Positions 29,647 to 46,990 of a stretch of DNA of 64,000 nucleotides are shown here, one piece after another; position 1 is the first letter of the stretch, and each line of letters opens with the position of its first letter. Under the pieces are notes generated by a model. The model saw only the letters and a list, made by a program, of their open reading frames with translations, did not search any database and was not told where the DNA came from. The stretch lies in NCBI GenBank assembly GCA_003952965.2, contig CM025852.1, positions 23,274,308 to 23,338,307 on the forward strand, read 5' to 3'. This DNA comes from Morella rubra (taxonomy: Eukaryota > Streptophyta > Magnoliopsida > Fagales > Myricaceae). Made by a program: the position numbers and the translations under genes.

Positions 29647-30285
29647 GCCATTCATTGCGAAACCAGAAAAATTCCCGCAGACATTTAAGGTTGATTTTGA
29701 CGTCCGAACCGCCATCGAAGAGGTATTCGGTAGATGTACTGACCAAGCAATAAGCTTCAACTTGTCAATGTGCGTTAACGTTAAAGTTCTAGCCTTACGG
29801 TCAGTTTTGGGCCGTAGATTTAGGGAACCGCAAACCGTCCATCGGACCATCATTGTTTCTTTATTCGAAAGAAATATATATTATATTATTTAATTACTAC
29901 AAAATTTAAAAATTTAAACCTCAAACTACCATATACAGTACAATTCAAAGTTCGTTTTATCTAAAAGTTACATTGCCTGCGAAATATAGAATATTTGGTC
30001 ATCTCAAATATTTGATTTAATAAAATAATTTTAAAATAATCATTCTCTTCATAAAATAATTTTTTTAAAAAAATTAAAATAAATATAAAAAATTCATTCA
30101 AATTATTACCCTTTTCATTTTTTTTACTAATTTGCATACACTAAAAATTTTGACAGTCTAACCCCATCCTAATATTTGATAATTTTGATAAGAGATAGGA
30201 ACAAAGCTTCTATCAAGTACGATCAAACACAATTAATTGAATATATTAATTAATCTTTAATTACTGTTTTGTTCAATTCATTCTT
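29647..30285 (+). repeat. Cluster spacer repeat (copy upstream of gene C)
   Basis: Near-identical to 23732-24370 as part of the 5.9-kb duplication. Confidence 0.78.
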
Positions 30286-31127
30286 TTTTTTATAATTTTT
30301 TTTTATTGTATTGTTTAAATTATATTTTTTAACATTTTTTTTAAAATGTAAACCTATAATAAATTTTATTACTTTCGAGTAGTTGCAACTTGCAACTCGC
30401 TTTGTCGTCTGTCTCGAATCCAAGGAACTTCCAGAGGAGGCAAGGAGCGTGGTGGCCCCCACACCCCAAAATATCAAATGAAAATCTTCGTTTGCGTGTA
30501 TTACTCATCCAACGGTTGGGGTATGAAAATTTTTAAAAAAATAAATACATTCAAAAATTTTTAACTTTTACACGTATATACTTCACCTTTCACAAATACT
30601 AATAAATCTCAATAAAATAAAAATTCTCAAAATTTTAAAAATATTCTCTCTGACAAACAAATACCCCAACAAATAATTAAAAATTTCAACGCGTTGGACC
30701 TCGTGCATTTGATCCGTAAGGCGTAATCAGAGACGTGGTAGAGTCCCTTCCTCTAGTGTCATAACCCGATATATAATCGGTCATTGTTGTTGAGTTTACG
30801 ACCGGCATCATAGTTAGGTGCGCGGACCTGAAATCCGATACCGACAGCTAGCAAATTGCCATCCATGGCAGCTTCCAACCGAAGCTTCCATGTGCAGGCT
30901 ATAATAATACGAATTAAAAAGAGTGGGAGATGTCAATATTTAGCAGCAGGATAAGTATGCAGGAGTTGTGTATTTAGCAAACACTTATCGTCAGATTTCG
31001 TGGTGATCAGAGTGGTGAAGGGGGAATCCAGTATTTTCTTGATCTACTAATGCGCTCTTTCTTTGGCTCTGCGACTCATCCCTCTTCTAAGTCAAAATCG
31101 CACAGAGAAGGATTGAAGGTTACAGCC
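30286..31127 (+). promoter_or_regulatory. Upstream region of gene C
   Basis: Matches 24371-25211 and, more distantly, the E upstream region. It has one copy of the block that is tandemly duplicated ahead of gene E. An in-frame ATG at 31050 lies 78 nt before the chosen start. The aligned ATG in gene E (61344) runs into a stop after 17 codons, which supports the inner start. Confidence 0.5.
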
Positions 31128-31871
31128 ATGGCGGAATTACCGGCGGTTTTCATCTTTGCCTTTTGTGCTGCTTGCTTCTTTGGCATGATCGAGCTGGCTC
31201 AAGCTCAAAATGTCACTGATCCTGCTGAAGGTGTCCCTCTCTCTCTCTCTCACGCATGCCAGCATAGATTTTTGCGTTTCAGTTTTTGTTAGCAGTTACT
31301 GAGTAGTCTGTTTTCTTTTGCATATTCATTCCACACGCGTGTAGTGATCTGAAAACTGTTTCTTCTGAAATTATTAAGAAGCCCCAATAGTCTTGTTGAC
31401 AGAAGAGGTGAGAAATCTCTTAGGTTCAAACTTCAAACCCAAAGGATGATGCTGAAAAAATGAAACTGCACCTGAACTTCTGATTTTCTAAGTTATGTCC
31501 AAATTTACCGCGCAGCATCTTAATTTAAAATTTTAAAACCTTTCGACAGTGATATAATCTAATTTCTAACATTTAAAAAAAAAAAAATCTCTGTCTCTCT
31601 GTTTTCGTGAGGAGCACTACTACTATGGGAGAAAGCCATTGTACTTTTGGTGTGCTCACAAAGAAGCTCACCCCCTCTAATAAAAAGAAGAAGAAGAAGA
31701 AGAAGAGAATTTTAGTCATCCCAAAATTTAAAAATCAATTTCTTGAGCTCCTTTTTTTTTTTGTTAATAATTTTCAGGATTCTTCAACTTTTAAATGTGA
31801 AAAAATTATAAATAATTTTTAAGTCATAATTTTCAAAACTGATAATAAAGACTTTCATCAGTCCACATAAA

Positions 31872-32051
31872 GGGGGCGTTTGTTGACCGAAATTTTGAAA
31901 TATTCTTAAAATTTTGGAATCTTTTGAATGTTGAAGTTTATAAAAAATGTGAAGTGTATATGTAAAAATGTAAAATTTATTGAAGTTTGTAAAATGTGTT
32001 TGATGTGATGAAAATTTTAAACTCTTAAAAAATTAGAAAAACAAACGCTCC
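31872..32051. mobile_element. Small MITE in intron 1 of gene C
   Basis: Same insertion as 25958-26137, copied by the 5.9-kb duplication. Confidence 0.65.
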
Positions 32052-35000
32052 ATTTATTTGTTTTAGAGTTGCATTGGGGGCGTCTGAAAGTCATGCAGGG
32101 GACAAAAAATTGTCTTCGTCGACGTGAATAGTTGTATGTGGAATTTTCGTTGGAGTTGAAAGTGCAATGGCCGGATCCGGACGGGTGTGGCTGTCCGAGA
32201 GATTTGAAAGATTAGGAGAGATATTATTTGTTTTGAAAAATAATTCTGATCACTCTTATATATCTTCGAGCGTGCATTTGATTGCAGCAAGAGTTTTGAA
32301 TTCAATGTTCCAACGATGGGGACTCGAGGCGCCGTCGGGTGAATGGAATATAAGCGGGGAATTGTGCAGTGGAAAGGCCCTCGACTCGAACACCATCGAG
32401 AACTTGGGCAACCCCTTTATAAAGTGCGATTGTTCTCAGTCTTCTGACAACAGTCAATCTACTTGTCACATTACCGAACTGTACGCGTATTTTTCTCTCT
32501 TGTTGGTGTTTTTTTTTTTCTTTCTTAAATACCATCCATTTTTTCTTATAGATTCCCGAAAAACCAAAAGAACTCTCAAGTGTTTAGTATTGCTGTGACA
32601 ATTGTTTCTTGATATGTTAGGAAAAGTCATAGTTCACCCACTGATTATAGTGAAATATTAATTTCGACTCTTTAATTATTAAAATAGTAATTTATGTTTA
32701 ACTTTTGAAATTATTTATGTACACTCACGTCCAACTCAAGAGTTAAATAAGAAAAATATCCTTTTAAGATAAAAATTACTACAAAAATTAAAAATATTAT
32801 TAAAAATATAAAATAAAATAAAATATTTTAAATTCTATTTTAGTAATCTATTTATTTTTTTATTTATTTCTTCAATTTTTTTAATTTTTTTTTTAAAAAA
32901 TTGTCTTAGATGGACATTTCGGTCATTTTGAAAAATTTGTCTTAGATGAGCGTACATTGAAGATTTTTAAAAAATAAAGACATAAATCACAGTTTTAATA
33001 ATTGAGGGATCAGATTGATGTTGTCCTATAATTATAGGGTGAATTATGATTTTTGCCCAAATATGTATGTGACACATTTATTGTTTGACCCACTTAATTG
33101 GGCCCATCAATTTCAATGGAAGAATCGAAAGAGTTGGACGAGAAACAAAGAAAAACAAAGTAGAAGAATGGCATTTCATCAGTTTGGTATCATATCTTAC
33201 CTTCTATACAATCTTCTCTTACGAAGAAATCTCAAGTGCCACACTCTCGTATGGCATGGCTAGCAAAAAAGGGAAAGAAATAGAATTGGTCATGTTCATG
33301 GTTTACACGGCAGTCTAAAAATGTGACTACTTCAACTAATTACCTCAGCCCCAGGGAAGAAGGAAGAGGTAAGAAAAGGTTCATACTTTTAGTGTATTTT
33401 GTAGCTTAAACATCCAATGGGGTCACAGAAGGTTGATTGTTTTGATCTGCTCCTATGCATATATTCTCCCCGTAATCTCATTTAACCAGTGGGAATTCTA
33501 TCATGTACGATGGACTTTGAATTTTATGCCATTGGAGTATACAAGCAGAAGCTGAGAGGCCATTTAGCATAGAACACATATAAAATCTTAGGAAGAGTTG
33601 TGTCTGGCGACTGGCATCACCGTTGTGTAAACATTGTGGAGAACTTGGGTGATGTTAGTTACTGATCTTTGAGCAGCCATTTATTACCACCTTAAATCAT
33701 GACATAAAATTTTATCCTTCCACAGAACTGATATTGTATGTGAGCAATTTCAGTACAGAACTGAACCAAAATCCTTACGACAATCCACCTCTTGGCTCCG
33801 AATATCCTCCCAGTAGTTCAAATTGAATCATTTTAAAGCTGACAAAAATAGGGTAACGGATGAAACAAACCTACACTTCAAAATATCACGAACATCTTTA
33901 ATATGTGAGTCTTCTTTTTCATGATTGCTTGTTTATTGTGGATTTTCGTTGCAGGAGGGTTTACGCACTGGATGTTGTCGGTGTAATCCCAGAAGACCTA
34001 TGGACTTTAACTTTCCTCACCAATCTGTATGGTTTCTTCTCTGCATGTTTGTTACTTCTGTTTGGGATGAAAAATGGTTGCCTTCTTTCTCATGCAAGCT
34101 AGGACAGACTTGAAATAGAGTGAAAAATATTGATTAATAGAAATTTATTCTAGATGTGGTGTTCTTTTCTACAATGGTCCCTTTTGCACTATATACTGTT
34201 TAAATAAGCTAAACTCTTCCGTTGCTTTTAGGAATTTGGGTCAAAATTACTTGACCGGTAACCTGTCTGCATCAATCGGCAATCTATCTCGCATGCAATA
34301 CCTGTGAGCCCTCCGTAAATTTTGATTTGAAACCTCTAGGACATAGTATATCTCATATTGATTAACCTTTCCGTTCTTTTGAACTTTAATAAACAGGAAC
34401 TTTGGCATTAACTCACTATCCGGGGAGCTTCCAAAGGAACTTGGAAATCTTACCGATTTAAGATCATGTGTAATTTCATTGTGACTTTGTTGGTCATCTT
34501 TGTCATCCTGTTGTTTCTGATTTGTTTACAGACAGTGAATATCTTCCTGAAATCCAGCCCTTTCTGCTCACTGCCTTTTTCTTTTGATGGAAACAGGTTT
34601 AACAAAGTGTTCCCACAAATATATCAATTTAGTATTGACTCAGATGCAAGTGCATCAATCATATACCTGATCTTAACCTAGAGAATCAAATGCTTGCCTT
34701 ATTTTCATCATTTTTAGTTGTTGAATTTGCAGCGGGTTTGGTGCAAACAACTTCTCTGGTTCTCTGCCATCTGAGCTTGGGAATCTAGTGAAATTAGAAC
34801 AGATGTAAGTACAATGCTGAACTTTGATCTTCAGTTTAAGTTCTGAAAATCCCTGAGGTGCATTTTGTCAGTAGGAGATGATGACTGGAAATGGTTCTAT
34901 GAAGCTTCAACTAGAATCATGTCTGTGGCTCAAGATTATAAAAACTTGGTGATAGAAGTCCTAGGAATATTTGTATCGCATGGTTTTGCATATGCCAGAT

Positions 35001-38000
35001 TTTATGTCAGACAAGAAATAAAAGTGATCATGTTGTTTTCTTATTTGCATTCTAAAACAAGTAAGTAGTGGCAGAAATTATTTGGTGCATATGACATAGC
35101 TATTATTGAGAGTTTATGCTGGCAATCACATTTAGTGCGGGATTTAGTTTCCAGAGGGTCCCCATGCTAACTTTTGGAAATTAACTAGTTGAAAGGTAGC
35201 AACTTGAATGAGAATCCAGTGATGGCTAGATACCTGTCTTTTGGTGGTTAAATTCATTAGCAGTTATCACTCAATTTTCATATAAGCTGAGGGCAGGATA
35301 TCAAATATCAGTAGATTCATAAGTTGTTTGTTCACTCTGACAGCTACTTTGATAGTTCAGGACTTAGCGGTGAGCTTCCTTCCACATTTGCTAAATTGCA
35401 GAACCTTCAGAAAATGTAAGAACTTGTGGACCACCTTTTGCAATTGAATAGTTTCCTTAAATCTGCATTTTGACAAATAAAAAGAGAATGGATTGATTTG
35501 TTTTGAGGAAATTTATCTTTTTGTCTCAGGTGGGCATCAGACAATGAACTCACAGGCAGGATACCCGACTTCATAGGGAATTGGTCAAAGCTTACTAACT
35601 TGTAAGACAATATTGCTAGCCCTATAGTTTTGGTTTGTTCAAACATGCTTGACAAGGCTCAAGCTAAAGTCGGTACACAACATTGTTGCCACCGTCTATA
35701 ATTGACAGAATTTAATGCTTACTTGACAGAATTTAATGCTTACTTGGAAAGTCTGTCATAAAACATGCATTTTTGCACAAATTTTATTTTGCGAATGCTT
35801 TTGTAGGAGGCTTCAAGGTAACTCTTTCGAAGGTCCAATACCCTCAACATTTTCCAATTTGACTTCTCTGACGGAGTTGTGCGTGCCTACATCTCTTGGA
35901 TACTTTTCTTTTCATTTCTTTTTTGGCATTTTGCAGATCTGTGAAGCTAACAATCTCGTGTTTGACATTGCTGTAGGAGACTAAGTGATGTGTCTAATGG
36001 GAGCTCTTCACTGGCATTTATAAGGGATATGAAATCTCTAAGTGTCTTGTAAGGCAACATCAAAGGAACTTATAATTCAGATTCTCTTAATGATGACAGT
36101 ATATGTGTTCTTCTCTGTTATTGTTGCTCCTCCAGATTATGGTATAACAATTTGGTTACATATCTTGCAGAGTGCTGAGGAATAATAACGTCTCTGACTC
36201 AATTCCAACTAATATTGGAGATTACAAAAACTTGACGCAGCTGTAAGTAATAATTATTGTTACGAATCCGTATGCACATATGGAGCTGGTAATGCGTTAG
36301 GTTACATTTGAATCTGATCCAATGCAACAGGAACCTCCCTGTTATCTATTTGTTGGATAACCCTAAATTGAAAAAAAAAGGAATTTATAAGCTTTTCATA
36401 ATAAATATTAAAAGACTGTTATAATTATCAGGCTGTTTTTTCACAGGTCGCAACATATTAAATCACCCTGTTTATCACCGAATTCAAAACTGCATAGTTT
36501 GTCAACTTCATCCTATTTCTTTTCGTCTTCATCTCCGTCCTTTTCCTGCTCATTCTTTCTTATACGGATGATGCATCCGGCTTAAATTATCGGCCGAAGT
36601 CACATAAAGGTCACAAGTGTTACTTAATTGTAGATCACTGATTTTATAAGTATGACAACCAGGTGATAACAACTGTTTTATTAGTCCATGCAATAATATG
36701 AAATTTCTTTTTCTAGGGATTTGAGCTTCAACAACATAACAGGGCAGATTCCAGACTCCCTTTTCAACTTGAGTTTGCTCTCCCACTTGTAATATACCAC
36801 ATTTTCGTAACTGCGTGTTATACATCCCAATATAGTCCCTTGTCTATTGAGCATGCGCTATTGATTTCATTTTCAGGTTTCTTGGGAATAACATGTTAAG
36901 TGGCACCCTGCCTGCACAAAAAAGTGCTTCTCTTCTCAACATGTGAGTAAACCAACTGAAGGAGTCCCCTTTTGATCAGTAAAAATGTATAAGGTTTATA
37001 AACCATCTGTTGTAGATATATCTCCTGTTGAGAGATTGTACAGAATCCTCTCTGTTATTGGACATATGCTATTTTAGAGCAGTATTTTGGATAGCAAGGG
37101 TTATCACATTGTAAAAGCTTGTACGAGCAAAGTGAGCACTTTTATATAGCTGGCTATAACGATCATAATGGAGAAGATGCTTTCGCATTGGAAGATTCTG
37201 TATCTAGTTTTCTACTCAAGTTAGTCAAAGTTTTGTTCTCCATGCAGTAATTTGCTGAGTACTATAATTGTTTAGGAAATGGAGTCTTGACCTGTTTCTA
37301 GTGTCCTTTATCTGTGGATTTGCATGTATAGCTCATAGCATAAATAAGAGTGGCATTATCGGAGTAAAAAAAATTATAGCAGCTTTGGATTCCCGATATT
37401 GAGGCGTCAAAAGTTTATTCCAGAGCATGAATGTCACTTGACTAATGCCTAATTGAGTAATGAAGATGGCATTGTTACCAATTGTATGGAGCAGGTCCTA
37501 ACATCCTTGCACTCTTATGGTTGCAGTGATTTGTCTTACAATAATTTAGTGGGAAGCTTGCCTTCTTGGGTCAGCCAACAAAATCTACAACTGTACGTTT
37601 ACTAACGTTTGTGTCTTGGAAATTTTCTATATTCCATTTATTTTTCTGACATTCCCTAACTTGCTACTCTTGATTAACTTCCTATTTTTGTCTTTCCAAC
37701 AATCATCCTACATCTGGAATTTTGTATACATGCTTGCATACTCTTATTTTACTGATGGTGAAGCTGACATTGAGATCTTATGGTTATTACTATGCAGTAA
37801 TCTTGTTGTTAACAACTTCACAATCGACAGTTCAAACAGCAGGTAAATATCTCCATGCTTTACATTTTGCTTTTATTGGTCGAATGTTTCCAAGATGAAT
37901 CTGGAACAAGAACAAATTGGTTTTTTCCCTTCCAGTTAAAAATGTTATTTGTCTCGTTCTAATTGGCTGCTGTCAACTACTTATGTTTTCAATTATGGCA

Positions 38001-39773
38001 TAAGGCTATTGGAAACTGGTAGTCATGAGGCTCTGAACATGCAATTTTGGTGTCCCAAATAGTTTAAAAGAATTTTTTTCTTTTTTCAATTTTTTTGGTA
38101 TTGTGGAGTTTATCATTATCAGCTAACTATTTCTGACAATTAGGATTGTTTACAAGCCTTATATTTTAAACAGAACACAAAGCTAACAGAAAGTCAATCA
38201 CTTCATCCCTGATATTCTCGTGCAACCAATTTTCTGTTAGAACGATCTCATGCTTAAGATTTTTATGCGTGCTTTCTGCCCTTTTTTGCACTTTATCTTT
38301 GTTATGTTCGTGTGTCGGTGTGTAATACAAGGGTAACAGTATTAAATTTTGAGGCTACTAAATACCGGATACCTGGGCATTTACCCATATATCTACATAT
38401 TGTTTCAAACTTAGATCTGTTGAGGGAGACCTTATCACCTATCCTAACGCATCAGTAATCACCAGTTACTGAAGTATGAAAACCTATTTAGAGTTAGAAC
38501 GAGTCCAGCAAGGTTATTATCTTATTACCGAGGATATGCCTGTCCTTGCTAAACATCTGATCTATTCTCTCCTGACAGAGGACAGTGAGAAGTAATCTAG
38601 AGTATAGAGCTGATGTGATACCTAGAAGAGCAGGGGTGACAATCAAAGCCCAGTTGGAAAATGTAGAATTTTTTTTTCTTTGACATCATTTCTAAATGAA
38701 ATAGACCAAAAGAAAAAGAAAAGGGCTAAGGTTAGATCTACCAATATATGTATAGAAATCCAATTCTGGCTCAAATAGTAGAAATTTCTCTTCATTCTTT
38801 TCAGCTGTACTGTTGAGGATCAATTTCCAGTACTAGTTTTCCTGTTTTTTCTGTGCAATTCACAGTGTAGTTACTTCAAGTGATTGCAATTGCTATCTTT
38901 CAATAAGCACAACTTATTTAAAAGACCTTTTTATCAGGGAAAATCATGGGCTAGAATTTTATCAGGTTTCTGTATTTGCACGTAACCAGGGGTCTATTTT
39001 ACATTACAGGAGAGAGAACTTAAGCTGCATGAGAATGTTGTTCCAATCAGATATAGCTGCTTGAAATATTTGCGTTTCGTGTGCAACTTTACATTTCATA
39101 TTCCTTGTCTGAGTCATTTCTCTTCTGCTTTTAGTGCTTTGCCTTCTGGTCTCGACTGTCTTCAACGGAAGCTTTCCTTGCAATCGAGGCCCTGGAATAT
39201 GTAAGTACAATAGAAAACTTGCTTTCTTAGCAAATTGAGAGGCAGTAGTACGCATTGAGAGCAAACAAAGGGAAGATTTTCTACTCTCGGATTGGTGTCT
39301 CCAAGGAAGAACACCATGATAGAACTTCAGATGTTTTCAAAACAATGGTATAGTCATGAAAATTGGATCTAGCTTGGCGAAGGGCTAGATTGGCGACATG
39401 CGTCAGAATAGTTTATCAACCAAAATATTTCTGTTCAAGAAAATGATGTCACGTAGGAAAAAGAATATCAAGGGCAATGAACTTCTGCCAAGAAGCCTTC
39501 CATGAAGATATTTACATAGTATGCAGAGCTCAGATTTGAGTATATCAATCTTTTGTCCATAACTGCTTAGTCAAATATTCAAGTAACAGATGAATTGAAC
39601 AATTTTACAACTAACACCCTAGTTTCTTTGTGATAGACTACTTAAATCAGGAAGGAAGTTCACTATAGAAATGCATAACATGCTTATGTACATATCACTT
39701 AATACATATTGTGACGCAGTAAATTTGGTGATCTTTCCTGCCCGTAGACAGTGACAAGGCTTCTTTATTTCAG

Positions 39774-40988
39774 ATTACAACTTTGGAATTAAGTGTGGTG
39801 GTACTCAGATTACCTCTTCAAGTGGGATTGTCTATGAGAGCGATAATGAGACACTTGGTCCCGCTACTTATTACGTAACTAACACAAAAAGGTGGGCAGT
39901 TAGCAATGTTGGATATTCTACCGGGTCGAATAATCCTAAGTATACAACTACTTCACAACGTCAATTCACAACTTTAGATTCAGAGCTGTTCCAGACAGCC
40001 CGAATCTCTGCTTCATCATTGAGATACTATGGCTTGGGACTCGAGAACGGCAACTACACTGTGATTCTCCAGTTTGTTGAAACAGTTATTGAAAACCCTA
40101 CCACATGGAAAAGTCTTGGGAGGCGTGTCTTTGATATTTATATTCAGGTATGCATCATGTTACAGAACTGTTCTGGAATCACAGCATTTTCTTTTGACTT
40201 GACTAGAGGCTAGGATGAATAAGTCCACTTCTTTAGCCCTCTACAACGTGTGGATCTTTCCGCTTCCCCCTAATTAACGAAGATTAAAAAAAAATACAAA
40301 AATAAAAAAAAAAATAAAAAATAAGAGAGAGGCTAGAGGCTAGGACGACCCCAAAAAGCCCAAAAAGTCTTACATACGTATTAATTCTTTTCAATAATCT
40401 AGCTGAGTTTATATTTCTGAAAGAAAGCGAGTAACAAATGTGTACCACATTGATTGACTGTCTTACTCATGAATCTAGATATTACCTTGACCGTGACAGA
40501 TATTGACATCCACAGGTCCTGTATTTTTCCTTCTCCACCGCATGTCTTTAGCCATTATTTGTTTTCCAGAACTTTAGTTGAGTATGACACAACACTAGCC
40601 TCTGTAATTTCTATACAATATTTTTCTACTAAAATGTAGTTTTGGAATCTAGATTGTCTATAACCACAGTCAGAATCTTGAATGAAACTTTTGATGTCGT
40701 CCCTCTTCTATTTCCCTATGACCATAGCCACCTTTCTTTTATATTCGGTTGTGGGTTTTGTTTAATTCTGGATTTATCTATTCCAGGGGAATCGTGTTTC
40801 AAAAGATTTTGACATACGTAAGGAGGCTGGTGGTGTGTCTTACCAACCTGTTCCAATGGAATATAAGGAGGTTCAGGTATCTGAAAACTACCTCGAAATC
40901 CATCTCTTTTGGGCTGGAAAAGGGACTTGCTGCATACCCGCACAAGGTACTTATGGGCCTTCTATTTCAGCCATCAGTGCTACCCCAG
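39774..40988 (+). other. Gene C malectin-like domain exons 17-18
   Basis: Open within themselves: IVYESDNETLGPATYY, RYYGLGLENGNYTV, WKSLGRRVFDIYIQ, then YLEIHLFWAGKGTCC. Exon 17 is 374 nt, two codons longer than in gene A. Because of the exon 16 insertion the upstream frame does not join them. Confidence 0.8.
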
Positions 40989-41084
40989 GTAATATAGTGC
41001 AAAGGCAATAGATGCATTTCAGAAGATTAGGTACTGCTTTCCTCACATGCTGTACCACGTTATCGACTACTTTTCTCTTGATAG

Positions 41085-44933
<3,849 letters not shown>

Positions 44934-45582
44934 AAATTGGTGTCTATTTTTGTTCAGGATAAATCTACACTGTATATACTTCAATCGCCAGGCATAATAT
45001 GTAATTTTGCCAAAAATGTACTTTGTTTCATTTTTAAAATATCCTAAGAATCCAACAGGATATGCGGGAATCCCATGAGACTGATGTATGGAACTTATTG
45101 GCTTTGGATGTCAGATTATCTGCAGCTTTTTATGGCTCCAACTGAGTTGCTTGCTAATTAGATTTCTCAGTACGGAGGTGTTTTTGTACAATGCAAGTGG
45201 GAGAATCTTAGCTGTCTATTAAGAATGGGCAAATATTCCGGCCAGAATCAGAAATTCCGGTATTGATACCAGAAGCTATTTTTGACAATTTTTGGAAATC
45301 GGAAATTCCAGTGGAATGTTGCCACAGTACTTTTTTCTTAAAAAAAAAATTGACCTCGGTTAGTCACAAGCCCGCTGCCCCTCTATCCCATTCCCACGAG
45401 TCTCCCTCCCCAGTCCTCCCCTCCCTTTCTCCCGAGTCCCTCCCCCGGTATCTCTCTCTCTCACACTTTGATCTGTGGACTGTATTCTAAATGCTACTTT
45501 AGTTTTGTTAATCTATTAGATTCATAGTGAGAGCGCAGATCTACTTCATCTGGAAATGGCACAACTCTGTTGACTAACCCTT
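44934..45582. other. 3' flank of gene C
   Basis: About 45030-45190 (AAAATATCCTAAGAATCCAA, then CAGGATAT) resembles 59185-59260 downstream of pseudogene D, a shared 3' flank of the cluster. No gene seen. Confidence 0.5.
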
Positions 45583-45790
45583 TTTTTTATGAGTAAGTAG
45601 TGGATTCCATAGCTGCAGAAAAAGAGCATATTACACCAAACCCCATTGTCGCACCTCAAAAGCCCATTTTCCTCGCGGGTATCCATTGGAACTTCCAGTC
45701 TCTATGTGCCTTGAGCGCCTCCCGAATACGCGCCACAATGTCATGAATTAACCGGCTCGGACTATCATTCAGGTTTGGTCCGCGGCATAG
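45583..45790 (-). mobile_element. 5'-truncated LINE 3' end with RNase H fragment
   Basis: On the minus strand about 35 codons read SRLIHDIVARIREALKAHRD and WKFQWIP, like the RNase H tail of plant LINE ORF2. After that the strand runs to an A-rich end (the T run at ~45582-45590 on the + strand). Short length, lost 5' part and the A tail suit a truncated LINE copy. Confidence 0.45.
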
Positions 45791-46019
45791 GATCTGAGAA
45801 TCACTTTGATTGGTCTAGATTTAGAGATTGGTTCATACAAAAAGTGACGTGCCAAATCAAAATTTTATATTACGATTCTATCTATTCCGGTAGCCACCTG
45901 TAATCTTTACTAACCATTAAGTGGAAGGAGAATAATTCAAAATTTTGTATTTTTGTGAGTGGCTGAACCGGTTCTATCTATTCTGGTAACTACCTTTAAT
46001 CTCTACTAACGTCTGAAAC

Positions 46020-46990
46020 AAGAATAATCTGCACAGACATTTAAGATTGGTTTTGATGTCCGAACCGCCATTGAAAAGGTATTCGGTATATCTGACCGTT
46101 CGAGAAGCTTGAGCTTGTCCCTCTGTACATTAAAAGTTGCAGCCTCACGCCTGGTTTTGGGGCGTGTAATTCACCGAACTGCATTCAATTTTATTTCTTT
46201 TTTTTTTAAAAAATACATTTTATATTATTTTATTACTACAAATTTTAAAATTTACATCTCAACGTAACATCATACGGCACTATTCAAATTACTAACATAT
46301 TTTACCATTTGCTATTCGAACTGCCAGACGTAATACAATGGAACTTAAATTGCCAATAGATTTATATTTTACAGCCTGTACTTATTTTAAAACTTCGAGT
46401 TCGCATTGAGTGCGAAAATAGAATATCTCATGTTACAGCAAAATGATTTAAGGCATATTGGTTTGCAAAAGTATTGTAGGCTATAGTAAATGTAATAAAA
46501 TTGAACATCAAAAATTTCAAAAAATCATACACAAACACAGATAACTTTAATACAAACTTCAACAACTTTTCACACATACTTCAATACTTTTTTTAAAAAA
46601 AAAAATTATAACAAATATTCTCTCTCCATACTTTTTCACTAAACTCTAATACTTTTTTATTAACAAAATTACATAAAATCATCTCTTTATACATATTTTT
46701 ACAAATTTCAATAAAAATTAAATATCTTTAAAATTTTTCACCAATTTTTAAACAAAAACTTAAAAAACTATAATCTACTTAAATATTCACAATTCTATAA
46801 AAAAATCTTAAATATCTTAATTTTTTTTATAAAAGGAATATCCCCTTAGTTAGAGATTTGTTTGATAATTAAAAATACAAGTTAATTCGAGATGAGACGA
46901 TGGCAGCTAAAGTGACGGCCAAAACAATTAGTTGAATATATTAATTAGTCTTTAATTACATTTTTGTTAGGTTCATTTTTGTTAGGCTTT
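46020..46990 (+). repeat. Cluster spacer repeat (copy upstream of D)
   Basis: Diverged copy of 23732-24370: ACATTTAAGATTGGTTTTGA, CCGAACCGCCATTGAA, and at its end GAATATATTAATTAGTCTTT. The AT-rich repeat family (46455-46850) lies inside it. No exon 1 follows, so this is probably what remains of the upstream region of gene D. Confidence 0.65.
46455..46850. repeat. AT-rich dispersed repeat, copy 3
   Basis: Same phrase order as 21820-22145 and 62190-62575, beginning GTTTGCAAAAGTATTGTAGG. Confidence 0.5.

Larger units (their letters stand above)
27319..33230 (+). repeat. 5.9-kb tandem duplication, unit 2
   Basis: Second copy of unit 1. Matching continues to CATTTCATCAG at ~33180 in intron 2 of gene C, where unit 1 diverges; the outer edge is uncertain by some tens of bases. 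Unlike unit 1, the sequence continues uninterrupted into exon 3 of gene C. Confidence 0.88.

Noticed and set aside
45263-45490. 75-aa ORF downstream of gene C
   Set aside because: Pro/Ser-rich low-complexity translation of a TCCC-rich stretch; no paralog or domain support.
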